Numbered from the stretch's first letter, positions 54,513-64,000 are shown. The stretch is DNA of 64,000 bases from Rhodospirillaceae bacterium MC! (GCA_002632265.1 NQOV01000012.1:89594-153593), one strand, 5' to 3'. Program-made: numbers and translations. The notes: generated by a model from the letters alone, not told the origin.

Positions 54513-55382
54513 TTATAGTGTTAATGCTATCGATCCCAATAGTCCTGCGTTGTCGCCGAGTTGTGGGGGAACGATGTAAGTGTGGATGTTTTCCAATAAC
54601 TGATCATGCTGAATATAGCCATTTAGTAACTGTTTTACATGTTTATGAACAATGGGGAATAGATGTAAATTGTGCATTACTCCGCCACCAAGGATGATTT
54701 TTTCTGGGCTAGTGTATAAAATAAAGTTGCTCACTGCTTGAGCTAAATAATAGCCTTCTAGCTCCCATGCTTGCGGATGATCTGGTGGGATATCTGCTCC
54801 GTTCATTTGCCATCTTTCGCCTAAGGATTTACCAGAAGCTAAACCCTCAAGACAATCGCCATGAAAAGGACAAACACCTTTAAAATCGGCTAATTCTTCC
54901 TTATGGCGTTTGGGTTGAAAGTGGCCCGCTTCGGGATGTAATAAGCCATGGACTAACTTGCCCCCAACTAAAACTCCTGCACCGATACCCGTACCGATAG
55001 TTATATAAACGCAATTCTTTAACCCCTTAGCTACTCCCCATATGGCCTCGCCTAGAACGCCTGCGTTGACATCTGTATCAACGATAATCGGGACATTTTT
55101 ATATTTTTGAATTTCTGTAATAAAATTTGCACCTTGCCAATGGGGTTTAGGTGTTTTTAGAACTTCGCCATAGGTGGGAGTGTTGGGACTCACGCCAATG
55201 GGGCCAAAACTTCCGATTCCGATTTTTTCAACATCTTTGCTTGCGAAATATTCACCAATGATTTTAAATGTCTCATCAGGTTTAGTTGTTGGGGTTGAAA
55301 AGCGTTCTATTACTTTGCCTTTTTCGTTGCCAATACCATAAACAAACTTTGTTCCACCTGCTTCTACTGCTCCTATTAACAT
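54513..55382 (-). CDS. ROK-family sugar kinase, probable fructokinase
   Basis: 289 aa. N-terminal ATP site GAVEAGGTKFVYGIG, GSFGPIGV, DTDVNAGVLGEAIWG, TIGTGIGAGVLVGG, and the ROK zinc motif GHFQPKRH..CPFHGDCLEGLASG. The GHFQP form and length match the Gram-positive-type fructokinase/mannokinase subgroup (GmuE, ScrK). It would phosphorylate fructose or mannose. Divergent from the PTS gene. Confidence 0.88.
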   Translation of the reverse strand: MLIGAVEAGGTKFVYGIGNEKGKVIERFSTPTTKPDETFKIIGEYFASKDVEKIGIGSFGPIGVSPNTPTYGEVLKTPKPHWQGANFITEIQKYKNVPIIVDTDVNAGVLGEAIWGVAKGLKNCVYITIGTGIGAGVLVGGKLVHGLLHPEAGHFQPKRHKEELADFKGVCPFHGDCLEGLASGKSLGERWQMNGADIPPDHPQAWELEGYYLAQAVSNFILYTSPEKIILGGGVMHNLHLFPIVHKHVKQLLNGYIQHDQLLENIHTYIVPPQLGDNAGLLGSIALTL

Positions 55383-55737
55383 GATTAATTTCCTTATTAT
55401 CTATAATTTATAATCTATCTTTTTTATGATATCATAACGTATTTTATATGTAAATCTTTTTGTAGAATTTGCTTGTTTTTTTTGATTGAGTTTTGAGTAT
55501 TTGATTCGGGAAATGATTAAGAATCTTGTTTATTGCTTAAGAATCTAAGTTTTTTTAAGATGGGTATGTATATAAGTTAGGGATAATTATTCATGAATAT
55601 CTTGAAAAAAAGGGCTTTAACTTATATACATCTTAAACATATTGACGATTCGCATGGTTTGGGTGTATAAAGTAAATATATAGTTTTACTATTGAGTTTA
55701 GAAATAATATAATATAAAATTTTTGAGGATGAAGATT
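55383..55737. promoter_or_regulatory. Divergent control region between the ROK kinase and the PTS gene
   Basis: 355 bp, no gene. Contains a perfect 14-bp inverted repeat ATGTATATAAGTTA (55566-55579) and TAACTTATATACAT (55618-55631), 38 bp apart, with a small palindrome ATTCATGAAT between. Candidate operator pair for the GntR regulator at 60608. Confidence 0.45.
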
Positions 55738-57771
55738 ATGAATTTAAAAGAATATATTAAACCACAAGCCATTATGTTAAATGAGGATTTCACATCGAAA
55801 GATGATGCGATTCACAAAATGGTTGCGAAGTTGTATGAAATTGGCAGTATTACCAGTATTGAAGATTTCACTCAAGCGATTTATGCAAGAGAAGAAGAAG
55901 GCATTACCAACATTGGTATGGACGGTTTAGCCATTCCCCATGGTAAAAGTGATTGTGTGAAAGTTCCGTCGATTGTATCAGCCACATTAAAAAATACTAT
56001 TAGCCTTTGGAATGATGACGGCGAACCAGAAGATGAAGTGAGAATTATCTTTATGTTTGCGGTTTCTACTGGCGAAGGGAATGTCCATTTAAAAATGCTA
56101 TCGGAAGTTAGTAGACGTTTGGCAACTCCCAATAGAATTAATAATTTAATGAAAGCCAAAACTTCTGATGAATATATTAATACGCTAATTGACGAACAAA
56201 AAGAAGAAGAAAAAGCTCCAGTAGCTCAAAATTCTTCTAATTCTTCTAATTCTGGTAATTCTGCGAAAAATACAGATAATAACGCAGATAATAATAACGT
56301 AGCTAGTGATTTTTCCATTGTGGCTATTACATCTTGTGCGGCTGGGATAGCTCATACTTATATGGCAGCCGAAGCTCTAGAACGTGAGGGACAAAGAAGA
56401 AATATCACAATTAAAGTAGAAAAACAAGGAGCAAATGGTACGGAAGATAAAATCACTAAGGATGAGCTTGCCAATGCTAATGTGGTTATTTTCGCCTGTG
56501 ATGTGGGCCCTAAAGGCAAAGAAAGATTTAAAGGCTTACCTGTTATCAAAAAAGGTGTAGCTGCACCGTTGCACGATGTAAAAGGTATCTTTGATGAAGC
56601 TATCAAAAAGGCAGACGGTTTTGATTATTCCAATCGTGGCACTAGTGATAATAGTAGCGATGATGATGAAGAGCTAACAGGAAGAGTTAGCATTCGTAAA
56701 TCTATTTTAACTGGTATATCATATGCCGTACCTGTGATTGTTTCTGGTGGTATGGTATTAACTCTTGCGGTATTGGTTGCACAAATCTTTCATTTGCAGG
56801 ATTCATATAATACAGAAAATGGCATATTATGGATGTATCGTAAATTAGGTGGCGGAATGCTCGGCACATTAATGGTTCCAGTGTTAGCGGCTTATATTTC
56901 CTTTTCCATGGTTGATAAACCTGGGCTTGCTCCTGGTTTCGCTGCGGGTATATGTGCGGGGCTTGTGGGTTCTGGATTCATCGGTGGTGTAGTTGGTGGT
57001 TTCGTTGCTGGTTACTCTATTATGTTCTTAAAGAAGTATCTTAAAGGCGGAAGAAGTATACAGGGATTTTATAGTTTCTTTGTTTATCCTGTCTTTAGTG
57101 TGATAGTTACTGGTTCATTAATGTTATTTGTTCTCGGATCGGCTATCGGTTGGCTAAATACCGAGGCTACTAACTTCATGATGGGTCTAACTGGTGCGAA
57201 TGCTATGGTTTTAGGGGCTTTACTGGGTTTCTTGGTATCATTAGATTTAGGTGGGCCATTTAATAAGGCGGCTTATGCCTTTTGTTTGGCTGCTATGGCT
57301 AATCATGTTTATACTCCGTATGCAGCTTTTGCCTCTGTTAAAATGGTATCGGCTTTCACTGCTACATTATCAACAAAGATCCAAGGTAAATATTACACAG
57401 AAGAAGAAAGAGAATTGGGGAATACCACATGGCTATTAGGCTTTGCAGGAATTACCGAGGGAGCGATACCGCTATTATTAAATAATCCATTAACTGTCTT
57501 ACCGTCTTTTGCCATTGGTTCTATGGTGTGTGGTGCTATAGTTTCTTATTTCCAAGTTGCTTTAAGCGTTCCAGGTGCTGGGATTATCTCAATGTTTGTT
57601 TTACAACATAATGATCACTATTCAGGCGTACAACAAAGCTTAGTTTGGTTGGGTGCTGCGGTAATAGGAACGTTGATTTCTACTGCGTTAATGTTAATCA
57701 TTCGCCCTATAACCTACAAAAAACAAATTGAAAAACAAAAAGCTAAAAAACTTGCACAAGAAACAGCTTAA
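55738..57771 (+). CDS. mngA: PTS EIIABC permease, fructose family, MngA-like
   Basis: 677 aa from the ATG at 55738 (GAGGA 8 bases upstream; the TTG at 55723 lies over this site and is not the start). EIIA domain with phospho-His68 (AIPHGKSD); Ser/Asn-rich linker; EIIB with phospho-Cys200 (ITSCAAGIAHTYMAAEALE); linker; EIIC with about eight membrane helices. Same domain order as E. coli MngA. With the adjacent GH38 gene the likely substrate is 2-O-mannosyl-glycerate; fructose is the alternative. EI and HPr are not in the window. Confidence 0.85.
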   Translation: MNLKEYIKPQAIMLNEDFTSKDDAIHKMVAKLYEIGSITSIEDFTQAIYAREEEGITNIGMDGLAIPHGKSDCVKVPSIVSATLKNTISLWNDDGEPEDEVRIIFMFAVSTGEGNVHLKMLSEVSRRLATPNRINNLMKAKTSDEYINTLIDEQKEEEKAPVAQNSSNSSNSGNSAKNTDNNADNNNVASDFSIVAITSCAAGIAHTYMAAEALEREGQRRNITIKVEKQGANGTEDKITKDELANANVVIFACDVGPKGKERFKGLPVIKKGVAAPLHDVKGIFDEAIKKADGFDYSNRGTSDNSSDDDEELTGRVSIRKSILTGISYAVPVIVSGGMVLTLAVLVAQIFHLQDSYNTENGILWMYRKLGGGMLGTLMVPVLAAYISFSMVDKPGLAPGFAAGICAGLVGSGFIGGVVGGFVAGYSIMFLKKYLKGGRSIQGFYSFFVYPVFSVIVTGSLMLFVLGSAIGWLNTEATNFMMGLTGANAMVLGALLGFLVSLDLGGPFNKAAYAFCLAAMANHVYTPYAAFASVKMVSAFTATLSTKIQGKYYTEEERELGNTTWLLGFAGITEGAIPLLLNNPLTVLPSFAIGSMVCGAIVSYFQVALSVPGAGIISMFVLQHNDHYSGVQQSLVWLGAAVIGTLISTALMLIIRPITYKKQIEKQKAKKLAQETA

Positions 57772-57813
57772 TTAACTATGTATTATCTAATTTAATTTAA
57801 TATAGATTATATA

Positions 57814-57845
57814 TTAGATAATTAGATAATTAGATAATTAGATAA
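57814..57845. repeat. 8-bp tandem repeat (TTAGATAA x4)
   Basis: Lies between mngA and mngB. Its complement ATTATCTAA occurs about 30 bp upstream, so a hairpin is possible. Confidence 0.8.
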
Positions 57846-57900
57846 TACCTAACATAATTTAATAACTTAAAATATATATATACATGAAAGAAGTAATATC

Positions 57901-60567
57901 ATGAAAAAAACAATACACATAGTACCGCATTTTCATTGGGATAAGGAATGGTATTTCACCGTTGCAGAATCTACAATTTTAATGTTAAAGGATTTCGATG
58001 AAGTTCTTACAAGATTAGAACAAGATGATAGTTATCCGTATTTCGTAGGCGATGGGCAAATATCTATTATTAATGATTACATCGAAGCTAAACCGCAAGA
58101 TCTAGAGAGAGTGAAATCTCTGGCAGAAAAAGGCAAGTTGATATTGGGCCCGTGGTACACTCAAACCGACGCCGTTGGCGTAAAAGGAGAAAGCATAAGC
58201 AGAAACCTACTTTACGGCTTAAAAGATACTGCTAAATATTCCGATAAGCATATGAACATCGGCTATTTACCTGATTCCTTTGGTATGGGCGAACAATTAC
58301 CACAGATCTTTAATAATTTTGGCATAGAAGATTTCCTATTCTGGCGTGGAGCTTCCGAACGTCATGGGACAAAAAATACCGAGTTTGTATGGCATAGTCC
58401 GTCTGGGTCGAAAGTAACATCTATTATTCTTCCTTTAGGATATGCTATCGGTAAGTATTTACAAACCGATAAACAAGCCTTAAAAGAAAGGGTAGACGGT
58501 TATATTAAAGTCTTAGAAAGTGGTAATGTTACAGGAGCTTTGATCTTGCCAAATGGTCATGATCAAATGCCATTACAGAAAAATATATTCGATGTTAAAA
58601 GTCTTTTGGAAGAAATTTACCCAGAATATGATTTTAAAATGAGTAAATTTGAAGAGTTATTCGAAATCGCCAACTCTCAAGCTGATAAACTTGATAATGT
58701 GAAAAATTGCGAATTACAAGACGGTAAATATATGAGAGTTCACAGAACCATATATTCCACTCGTATGGATATCAAACTTTTACATGCAAAAACAGAAAAT
58801 AAAGTGCTTAATCTTTCAGAACCACTGTCAAGTTTAGCTTATCATTTAGGAGCGGGATACAACGAGGGTTTCTTAGAACTTATGTGGAAAGAAATGCTAA
58901 AAAATCATGCTCATGATAGTATCGGTTGTTGTTGTTCGGATATCGTACATAAGGAAATCAAAAATAGATTTGAAGACGCTGACAACAGAGCAGATCAAAA
59001 TAATCTTTACGCCATGAGAAGTATTGCTGACGCTTTTGAAAATATCTCAAACGATCAAGAAACATTAACTCTATTTAATATGTTACCATATGCCGTAAAT
59101 AAACCCGTAGAAGCCACCATTAGAACCAAGTTTAAAAACTTTAAGCTTATTGATATTAATGGAAATAGCATAGATTACGATGTTTTAAATTCCTATGAAA
59201 TTGATCCTGGTCTTATTGATCGACAAATTGTCCATTATGGTAACTATGATCCATTTATTGAATATAAAATAGAACTGTATAATTATAGCATTCCTGCGGT
59301 TGGTTACAATACTTTACTTGTGCAAGAAAATACCGATGTTAAGGATCATAATATCTTTGTTCTTAAAGAATTATCAGCTTTAGAAAATGATAGTTTAAAA
59401 GTAACCATTAACAAAAATGGGACTATTAATTTACTAAATAAAAAATCTAAGAAAGAATTTAAGGAAATCCTATTCTTAGAAAATGGCGTTGATAATGGCG
59501 ATGAATACGATTATGACCCAGGTTTTAGCGATTTTGTTATTAATACAAAATCACTAACTGCAACATCAACAATTCAGCAAGTATCTAAAAATGTTCAACA
59601 AGCTAAGATTAATTATGTTTTTTCCGTTCCTGCCGATGTAAAATCCCGTGAAGAAAAAAAATGTAATACTAATTTAGATGTGGAATTAATTATTAAATTA
59701 ACTAATAATTCTGACCTGTTAGATCTTAAGATTAAACTAAATAATACCGCCAAAGATCAACGCACTAGATTAATCATTCCCACAAGTTTAAAGACTAATT
59801 TTGCTACTAGTGATGCGATTTATAGCTCGATAGATCGTGAAGTTGTAGATAATGCTTGCGATGTATGGGAAAAAGAAAATTGGAAAGAAAAACCAGTTCC
59901 TATTTATCCCGCTTTAAGCTATTTAAATATCGCTCAAGATGAGCAAAATTTAGCAATCATAAATAATGGTGCAAGGGAATATGAGATCGTAGATGATCAT
60001 GGTACAATCGCTATTACTTTAGTGCGTTCCATTGGCTTTTTAGGTAAGGATTCACTAAAAGATCGCCCGGGTAGACCTTCAGGAATTAGAATGCCAACTC
60101 CTGATTCTCAAATGTTACAAGAGCTTGAATTGGATTTTCAACTATATAGTTATAAAGGCGAATTTAACACAAGCAATGTACCTAATTTAGCAAAAGAATT
60201 TTTGACTCCTGTAACTGTCTATAACAAGATATTACATAATGCTATGAAGTTAAATAAACCAGAATACACAACACCGCTTACATATTCTTTATTAAGTTTT
60301 GATAGTAAAAATGTTATTTTGGAATCTATTAAGAAAAAGGAATATTCTCAAGATCTTGTAGTAAAAGTTACCAATAGTACAAGAGAAGATTTAAGCGAAA
60401 TTACTTTACACAATAATTTAAATAAAGTTTATACATCTAACTTTAAAGAAGATACATTGGAAGTGATAGATAATAACAAAGTTATAAATGTAGTTAAGAA
60501 CCATAACTCATTTAAAACTAAACCCTTTAAACCGACAGAGGTTAAAACCTTCTTACTTTCTAAGTAA
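57901..60567 (+). CDS. mngB: GH38 alpha-mannosidase, mannosylglycerate hydrolase MngB-like
   Basis: 888 aa without signal peptide. Zinc ligands in the N-terminal VPHFHWDKEW (His12, Asp14), catalytic nucleophile Asp125 in GYLPDSFGMGEQLPQIF, further ligand region HDSIGCCCSD. Long beta-rich C-terminus as in GH38. E. coli MngB cleaves 6-phospho-mannosylglycerate to mannose-6-P and glycerate. PTS gene upstream, GntR regulator and glycerate kinase downstream fit the same job here. Confidence 0.9.
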   Translation: MKKTIHIVPHFHWDKEWYFTVAESTILMLKDFDEVLTRLEQDDSYPYFVGDGQISIINDYIEAKPQDLERVKSLAEKGKLILGPWYTQTDAVGVKGESISRNLLYGLKDTAKYSDKHMNIGYLPDSFGMGEQLPQIFNNFGIEDFLFWRGASERHGTKNTEFVWHSPSGSKVTSIILPLGYAIGKYLQTDKQALKERVDGYIKVLESGNVTGALILPNGHDQMPLQKNIFDVKSLLEEIYPEYDFKMSKFEELFEIANSQADKLDNVKNCELQDGKYMRVHRTIYSTRMDIKLLHAKTENKVLNLSEPLSSLAYHLGAGYNEGFLELMWKEMLKNHAHDSIGCCCSDIVHKEIKNRFEDADNRADQNNLYAMRSIADAFENISNDQETLTLFNMLPYAVNKPVEATIRTKFKNFKLIDINGNSIDYDVLNSYEIDPGLIDRQIVHYGNYDPFIEYKIELYNYSIPAVGYNTLLVQENTDVKDHNIFVLKELSALENDSLKVTINKNGTINLLNKKSKKEFKEILFLENGVDNGDEYDYDPGFSDFVINTKSLTATSTIQQVSKNVQQAKINYVFSVPADVKSREEKKCNTNLDVELIIKLTNNSDLLDLKIKLNNTAKDQRTRLIIPTSLKTNFATSDAIYSSIDREVVDNACDVWEKENWKEKPVPIYPALSYLNIAQDEQNLAIINNGAREYEIVDDHGTIAITLVRSIGFLGKDSLKDRPGRPSGIRMPTPDSQMLQELELDFQLYSYKGEFNTSNVPNLAKEFLTPVTVYNKILHNAMKLNKPEYTTPLTYSLLSFDSKNVILESIKKKEYSQDLVVKVTNSTREDLSEITLHNNLNKVYTSNFKEDTLEVIDNNKVINVVKNHNSFKTKPFKPTEVKTFLLSK

Positions 60568-60573
60568 GGACTG

Positions 60574-60602
60574 TGCAAAAGATTATTTTATGATCTTTTG
60601 CA
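60574..60602. terminator. Hairpin between mngB and the regulator
   Basis: 10-bp perfect stem TGCAAAAGAT (60574-60583) with 60593-60602, between convergent genes. Weak T-run. Confidence 0.6.
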
Positions 60603-60607
60603 TGATC

Positions 60608-61330
60608 TTATCGGAATTTAGTGCTATGTTCAAAGGTATATTTATTGGGATTGTAATAAATTATAGAATATTCAAAAACCGTATTGTTCATAATATAATT
60701 GGTAACATTAGCTTTAAATGTTGGCTCATTGGGGTTAAAATGTAACTCTTTGGCAATGGGGATATCAACAAGTACGGGAGAAAGTTGTCTTTTAGTTTGA
60801 GTAATTTTATGATATTGTTGGACATACTTAAAAATAGAATTAGAACTTTTTTGTAAAGACTTTTCTGTTAGATTGGGAAATAAAGCATGGACAATATATA
60901 AATCCTCTAACATACTTGGTTCTTCTTCTAGATAACGAACTCTTGTTAAATGGAAAACTTTATCATTAACTTTAATATTTAACTTTTTAGCAATCTGATT
61001 ATTAGCTTTAATTACTTTAAAAAGTGTTACTTTGTTATGATATTTTAAATGATGTTTTTTTGCATTAAGTGAGAATGTATCATCATAATTAAAACTAAAG
61101 GATTCAGCAAGATACTCTTTGTTTTTCACAAAAGATCCTTGACCTTGTTTTTTATATATGATATTTTCTTCAAGTAAGATATCTAAGGCGTGGCGAATGG
61201 TTAATTTACTAACCGCATATTTTTTGCAAAATTCGGATTCCGATGATAATTTATCGCCAATCTCTTTATGGAGTTTTATATTCTCTTTGATATCATTGGC
61301 AATTTTTATATATGTGGGTTCTGTTTTCAT
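60608..61330 (-). CDS. mngR: GntR/HutC-family regulator, MngR-like
   Basis: 240 aa from the ATG at 61330 (AGAGG 7 bases upstream), not the upstream ATG. N-terminal winged helix: YIKIANDIKENI, LSSESEFCKKYAVSKLTIRHALDILLEENIIYKKQGQGSFV. C-terminal UTRA ligand domain (HLTRVRYLEEEPSMLEDLYI...). In E. coli MngR represses mngAB. Between mngB and the glycerate kinase, so it probably controls the locus. Confidence 0.85.
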   Translation of the reverse strand: MKTEPTYIKIANDIKENIKLHKEIGDKLSSESEFCKKYAVSKLTIRHALDILLEENIIYKKQGQGSFVKNKEYLAESFSFNYDDTFSLNAKKHHLKYHNKVTLFKVIKANNQIAKKLNIKVNDKVFHLTRVRYLEEEPSMLEDLYIVHALFPNLTEKSLQKSSNSIFKYVQQYHKITQTKRQLSPVLVDIPIAKELHFNPNEPTFKANVTNYIMNNTVFEYSIIYYNPNKYTFEHSTKFR

Positions 61331-61485
61331 ATATAGCCTCTTATTCTTAATTATTGATTTTAATAAATAACATAATATCACAATAAAGTAAAAATTAACA
61401 ACACTTTTTATAGAATATAAATTATAGCGTGTAAATTAAATAATATAAACTACAGAATATAAACAATACAATAAGGAATACAACA

Positions 61486-62631
61486 ATGAAAAAAATAATA
61501 ATCGCACCAGATTCATATAAGGAAAGTTTATCAGCTAAAGAAATATGTGATGTAATTGGTCAAGCTTTTAATGAGATATTTCCCGATCTTGAAGTGGTAA
61601 AAATCCCACTGGCTGACGGTGGTGAAGGGACTACCGAAGTTTTAACTCAATCCTTAAATGGTAGATTCATCGAAGTGGAAACATTCAACGCCAATAATCA
61701 ACCAATGCGTGCCAGCTATGGTCTTGTAAATAATGATAAATTAGCGATTATCGAACTGGCGTCAAGTTCTGGTTTGGCGGATATTTCTGCAGAAGATCGC
61801 AATCCATTATATGCCACAACTTACGGCACAGGTTTACTGATTAAGGACGCTCTAAATAAAGGAGTAGAAGAAATTATTATCGGTCTTGGTGGTTCGGCAA
61901 CTAACGACGGTGGAGCAGGAATTGCCCAAGCTTTAGGAGTGAGCTTGCTAGATAGTAACAATAATGAAATTCCTCATGGTGGTAAATATCTAAAAGATAT
62001 CATGAGAATTGACACATCAAATGTTCATCCTCAATTGAAGAATGTGAAATTAAAAATCGCCTGTGATGTTGATAATCCCTTATGTGGCCCGAACGGAGCA
62101 ACGCATATTTTCGCCCCACAAAAAGGGGCAAGCGTAGAGATGGTTGAAGAGTTAGATAAGGCTTTAGAAAATTATGCCGATAAAATTCAAGATATGTTAA
62201 ATAAATCAGTAAAAGATATGGCGGGAGCAGGGGCAGCAGGAGGAACAACCGCAACTCTGGTATCTTTTTTCAAAAATAGCACCATACAATCAGGAGTGGA
62301 AATCATTGGCAATGTGGTAAAACTCGAAGAAAAATCCCAAGGGGCTGATCTTATAATTACAGGAGAGGGAAAAATTGATTATCAAACCCTATCAGGTAAA
62401 ACCCCAATCGCTCCTTTAAATGTTGCCAATAAATATAATATCCCCATTATCGCCATAGCAGGAGCGTTAGGTCAGGATTACGAACAACTCTTAGAGGCGG
62501 GTTTTAAGGGTCTGTATTCGGTAACCGTAGCCCCCACAACTCTACAAGACGCCTTAAAAACAACAAGATATAATCTCTATAATCTTTCTTTATCAATTGC
62601 AAAAACTTTGCAGGCTTTTTCTAAAAATTAA
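61486..62631 (+). CDS. Glycerate kinase (GarK/GlxK family)
   Basis: 381 aa. N-terminal IAPDSYKESLSAKEICDVIGQAF, PLADGGEGTTEVL, GLGGSATNDGGAGIAQALG, and ACDVDNPLCGPNGAT are diagnostic of type I glycerate kinases, which make 2-phosphoglycerate from D-glycerate. It would use the glycerate released by MngB. AATAAGGAAT lies before the ATG. Divergent from mngR. Confidence 0.93.
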   Translation: MKKIIIAPDSYKESLSAKEICDVIGQAFNEIFPDLEVVKIPLADGGEGTTEVLTQSLNGRFIEVETFNANNQPMRASYGLVNNDKLAIIELASSSGLADISAEDRNPLYATTYGTGLLIKDALNKGVEEIIIGLGGSATNDGGAGIAQALGVSLLDSNNNEIPHGGKYLKDIMRIDTSNVHPQLKNVKLKIACDVDNPLCGPNGATHIFAPQKGASVEMVEELDKALENYADKIQDMLNKSVKDMAGAGAAGGTTATLVSFFKNSTIQSGVEIIGNVVKLEEKSQGADLIITGEGKIDYQTLSGKTPIAPLNVANKYNIPIIAIAGALGQDYEQLLEAGFKGLYSVTVAPTTLQDALKTTRYNLYNLSLSIAKTLQAFSKN

Positions 62632-62963
62632 ATTTTTATTTTTGTCATATTACAATAAATAAAAATATTTTTCTTACAAGGCTTTTTTTAGTAAAATTTT
62701 ACATTGATTCTAAAAATATTGTTTGTTTTTTGTTGTTATGTGCGGATTTTTCGTGGAATAATATTTTTATACTTTCCTTTATAGTTTATATATTTATCTG
62801 TTTTATATCTATGATAACATATTAAATTAACTAATTATTAATTTTTATTCTTGCTATATTTCTTAATTTATGATAGTATTAATAAGTTATTTAATTATTT
62901 ATTATGATAATAAGTAAATAGCATAAAAAATAATGAAATTAAGATTACAAAGGAAATCGGAAA
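62632..62963. other. Intergenic region before glycogen phosphorylase
   Basis: 332 bp, extremely AT-rich with T-runs. I see no gene, clear hairpin or convincing promoter pair. Confidence 0.5.
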
Positions 62964-64000
62964 ATGACTAAAAAAAGTATTAGTACAGAAAATCTTAAAC
63001 AATATAACAGCAAAGCACAAAAACGTATTGCTGAATTTGTAACAAAAGAACTGGATCTACGTTGGGGTGAAGCTATGCAAGATCCAGATGTGGCTTTTCG
63101 TAGAATCATTCAAAGTATGGTTCGACGAATTGGAACATTGCCAGTTCTTGCGAGTACTGAAGATTGGTATTTTGCCATAGCTTATTTAATAAATGATCTG
63201 CTAGCGAGAAGACGTCTAAAAGCCTCTCGTAGACTGATTACTGAAAATCATCGTCGTATGTATTATTTATCTATGGAATATCTTCCTGGACGAAGTTTAC
63301 GCCGACATTTAACTAACTTAGGTGTGTGGGATAGCGTAACGGAAGCTTTAAAATCCGTTGATGTTGATATCCTAGACGTGGAAGAAGTTGAGCCTGACGC
63401 AGGGCTAGGTAACGGCGGTTTAGGTCGTCTTGCCGATTGTTTTCTAGATAGTTTAGCAACTCATAACTATCCTGCTACTGCCTATGGTATTCGCTATGAA
63501 TATGGTTTATTTAAGCAAGAAATTCAAAATAATCAACAAGTTGAGACACCTGATAATTGGTTAGCTCACAATAATCCATGGGAAGTAGAACGCCAAGGGC
63601 TTGTGTATCCCATTAAATTTTACGGACACGTAGCTCGTGAGATCGATAAAAATGGTGTTGAGCAATCAGTATGGAAAAATCCAAGCATAATCAATGCTGC
63701 AGCCTTTGATTTCCCTATCTCTGGTTATGATACTGTAAACGTTTCTAACTTAAGATTATGGTCAGCTCGTTCGTCATCAGATCTTAATATGCACGCTTTT
63801 AACGACGGTAATTATATCGAGGCTATGCACGGACACATCGATCAAGAAACCATTTCTAAGATCTTGTATCCCAATGATAATAGTCAAACAGGTAAGGAAT
63901 TACGTTTAAAACAGGAATATTTCTTTACATCGGCATCGGTGCAAGATATTATTAGAACACATCTATATACTCATGATAATTTAGATCATTTCCATGAAGA
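62964..64000 (+). CDS. glgP: Glycogen/maltodextrin phosphorylase (3' end outside window)
   Basis: The ATG at 62964 has AAGGAAA upstream, and the frame stays open to the window end (345 codons). Family segments: YYLSMEYLPGRSLRRHLTNLG, then EPDAGLGNGGLGRLADCFLDS (the GT35 hallmark), YGIRYEYGLFKQ, and NPWEVER. Releases glucose-1-P from alpha-1,4-glucans with a PLP cofactor; the PLP lysine is beyond the edge. Confidence 0.95.
   Translation, partial: MTKKSISTENLKQYNSKAQKRIAEFVTKELDLRWGEAMQDPDVAFRRIIQSMVRRIGTLPVLASTEDWYFAIAYLINDLLARRRLKASRRLITENHRRMYYLSMEYLPGRSLRRHLTNLGVWDSVTEALKSVDVDILDVEEVEPDAGLGNGGLGRLADCFLDSLATHNYPATAYGIRYEYGLFKQEIQNNQQVETPDNWLAHNNPWEVERQGLVYPIKFYGHVAREIDKNGVEQSVWKNPSIINAAAFDFPISGYDTVNVSNLRLWSARSSSDLNMHAFNDGNYIEAMHGHIDQETISKILYPNDNSQTGKELRLKQEYFFTSASVQDIIRTHLYTHDNLDHFHE

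Overview
The window is a gene-dense stretch of an AT-rich alphaproteobacterial chromosome. The assignment rests on gene content. ChpT, TrcR (DUF1013) and FlbD are alphaproteobacterial regulators. KdsB implies LPS and a Gram-negative cell, and the MurE part has a DAP-type DNPR motif. I cannot name the genus. Promoters are mostly sigma70-like: most of those I could place have a 17-bp spacer. Simple tandem repeats and palindromes are common between genes, and in-frame microsatellites occur inside protein linkers.

Layout. 1-6424: a murE-murF fusion (left end cut off), aat, tilS, ftsH. 6576-7816: a small secreted protein and an orphan amino-acid-type ABC ATPase. 7948-14460: chemotaxis genes chpT, cheA, cheY, cheB, cheR, then the SRP RNA gene (14515-14600). 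14700-18207: an accessory lipid/acyl island (SDR, KAS III-like, ACP, AAC(3)-like acetyltransferase on the opposite strand, second ACP), followed by an LRAT-like protein. 19303-32435: mostly housekeeping (amino acid permease, panB, panC, kdsB, DASS transporter, TetR regulator, trcR, gyrA, coaD, EamA exporter, rlmH). 32436-35177: a repeat-rich segment with an alpha-L-fucosidase, closed by a second, divergent copy of the rlmH 3' end. This looks like an insertion at rlmH, the gene whose 3' end SCC cassettes use in staphylococci. 35332-42491: a membrane protein, an HxlR/MFS efflux pair, msrC, mnmA, a solute-binding protein and trhP. 42733-52228: flagellar genes (fliN, motA-like, flbD, flhA, a ParA/FlhG-like protein without a P-loop, a fliK-like gene and an Ala/Gln-rich protein). 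52368-62631: sugar catabolism. 62964-64000: the start of glycogen phosphorylase (right end cut off).

The sugar region forms a nearly complete route for 2-O-alpha-mannosyl-D-glycerate. An EIIABC PTS permease (MngA-like) imports and phosphorylates it. A GH38 enzyme (MngB-like) would release mannose-6-phosphate and glycerate. A cupin phosphomannose isomerase and a glycerate kinase then feed glycolysis. GntR (MngR-like) and DeoR regulators flank the genes. Mannosylglycerate is known from red algae and some thermophiles. With the fucosidase it hints at algal or host glycan use, which is inference.

Points most worth a second look are the duplicated rlmH end around the fucosidase, the ACP/KAS III/SDR/AAC(3) island, three copies of a nested palindrome (57 identical bases in two copies 6 kb apart), the unusual CheA (two CheW-like domains, receiver lacking its aspartate, repeated linker motif), and GyrA residues at the two main quinolone positions.
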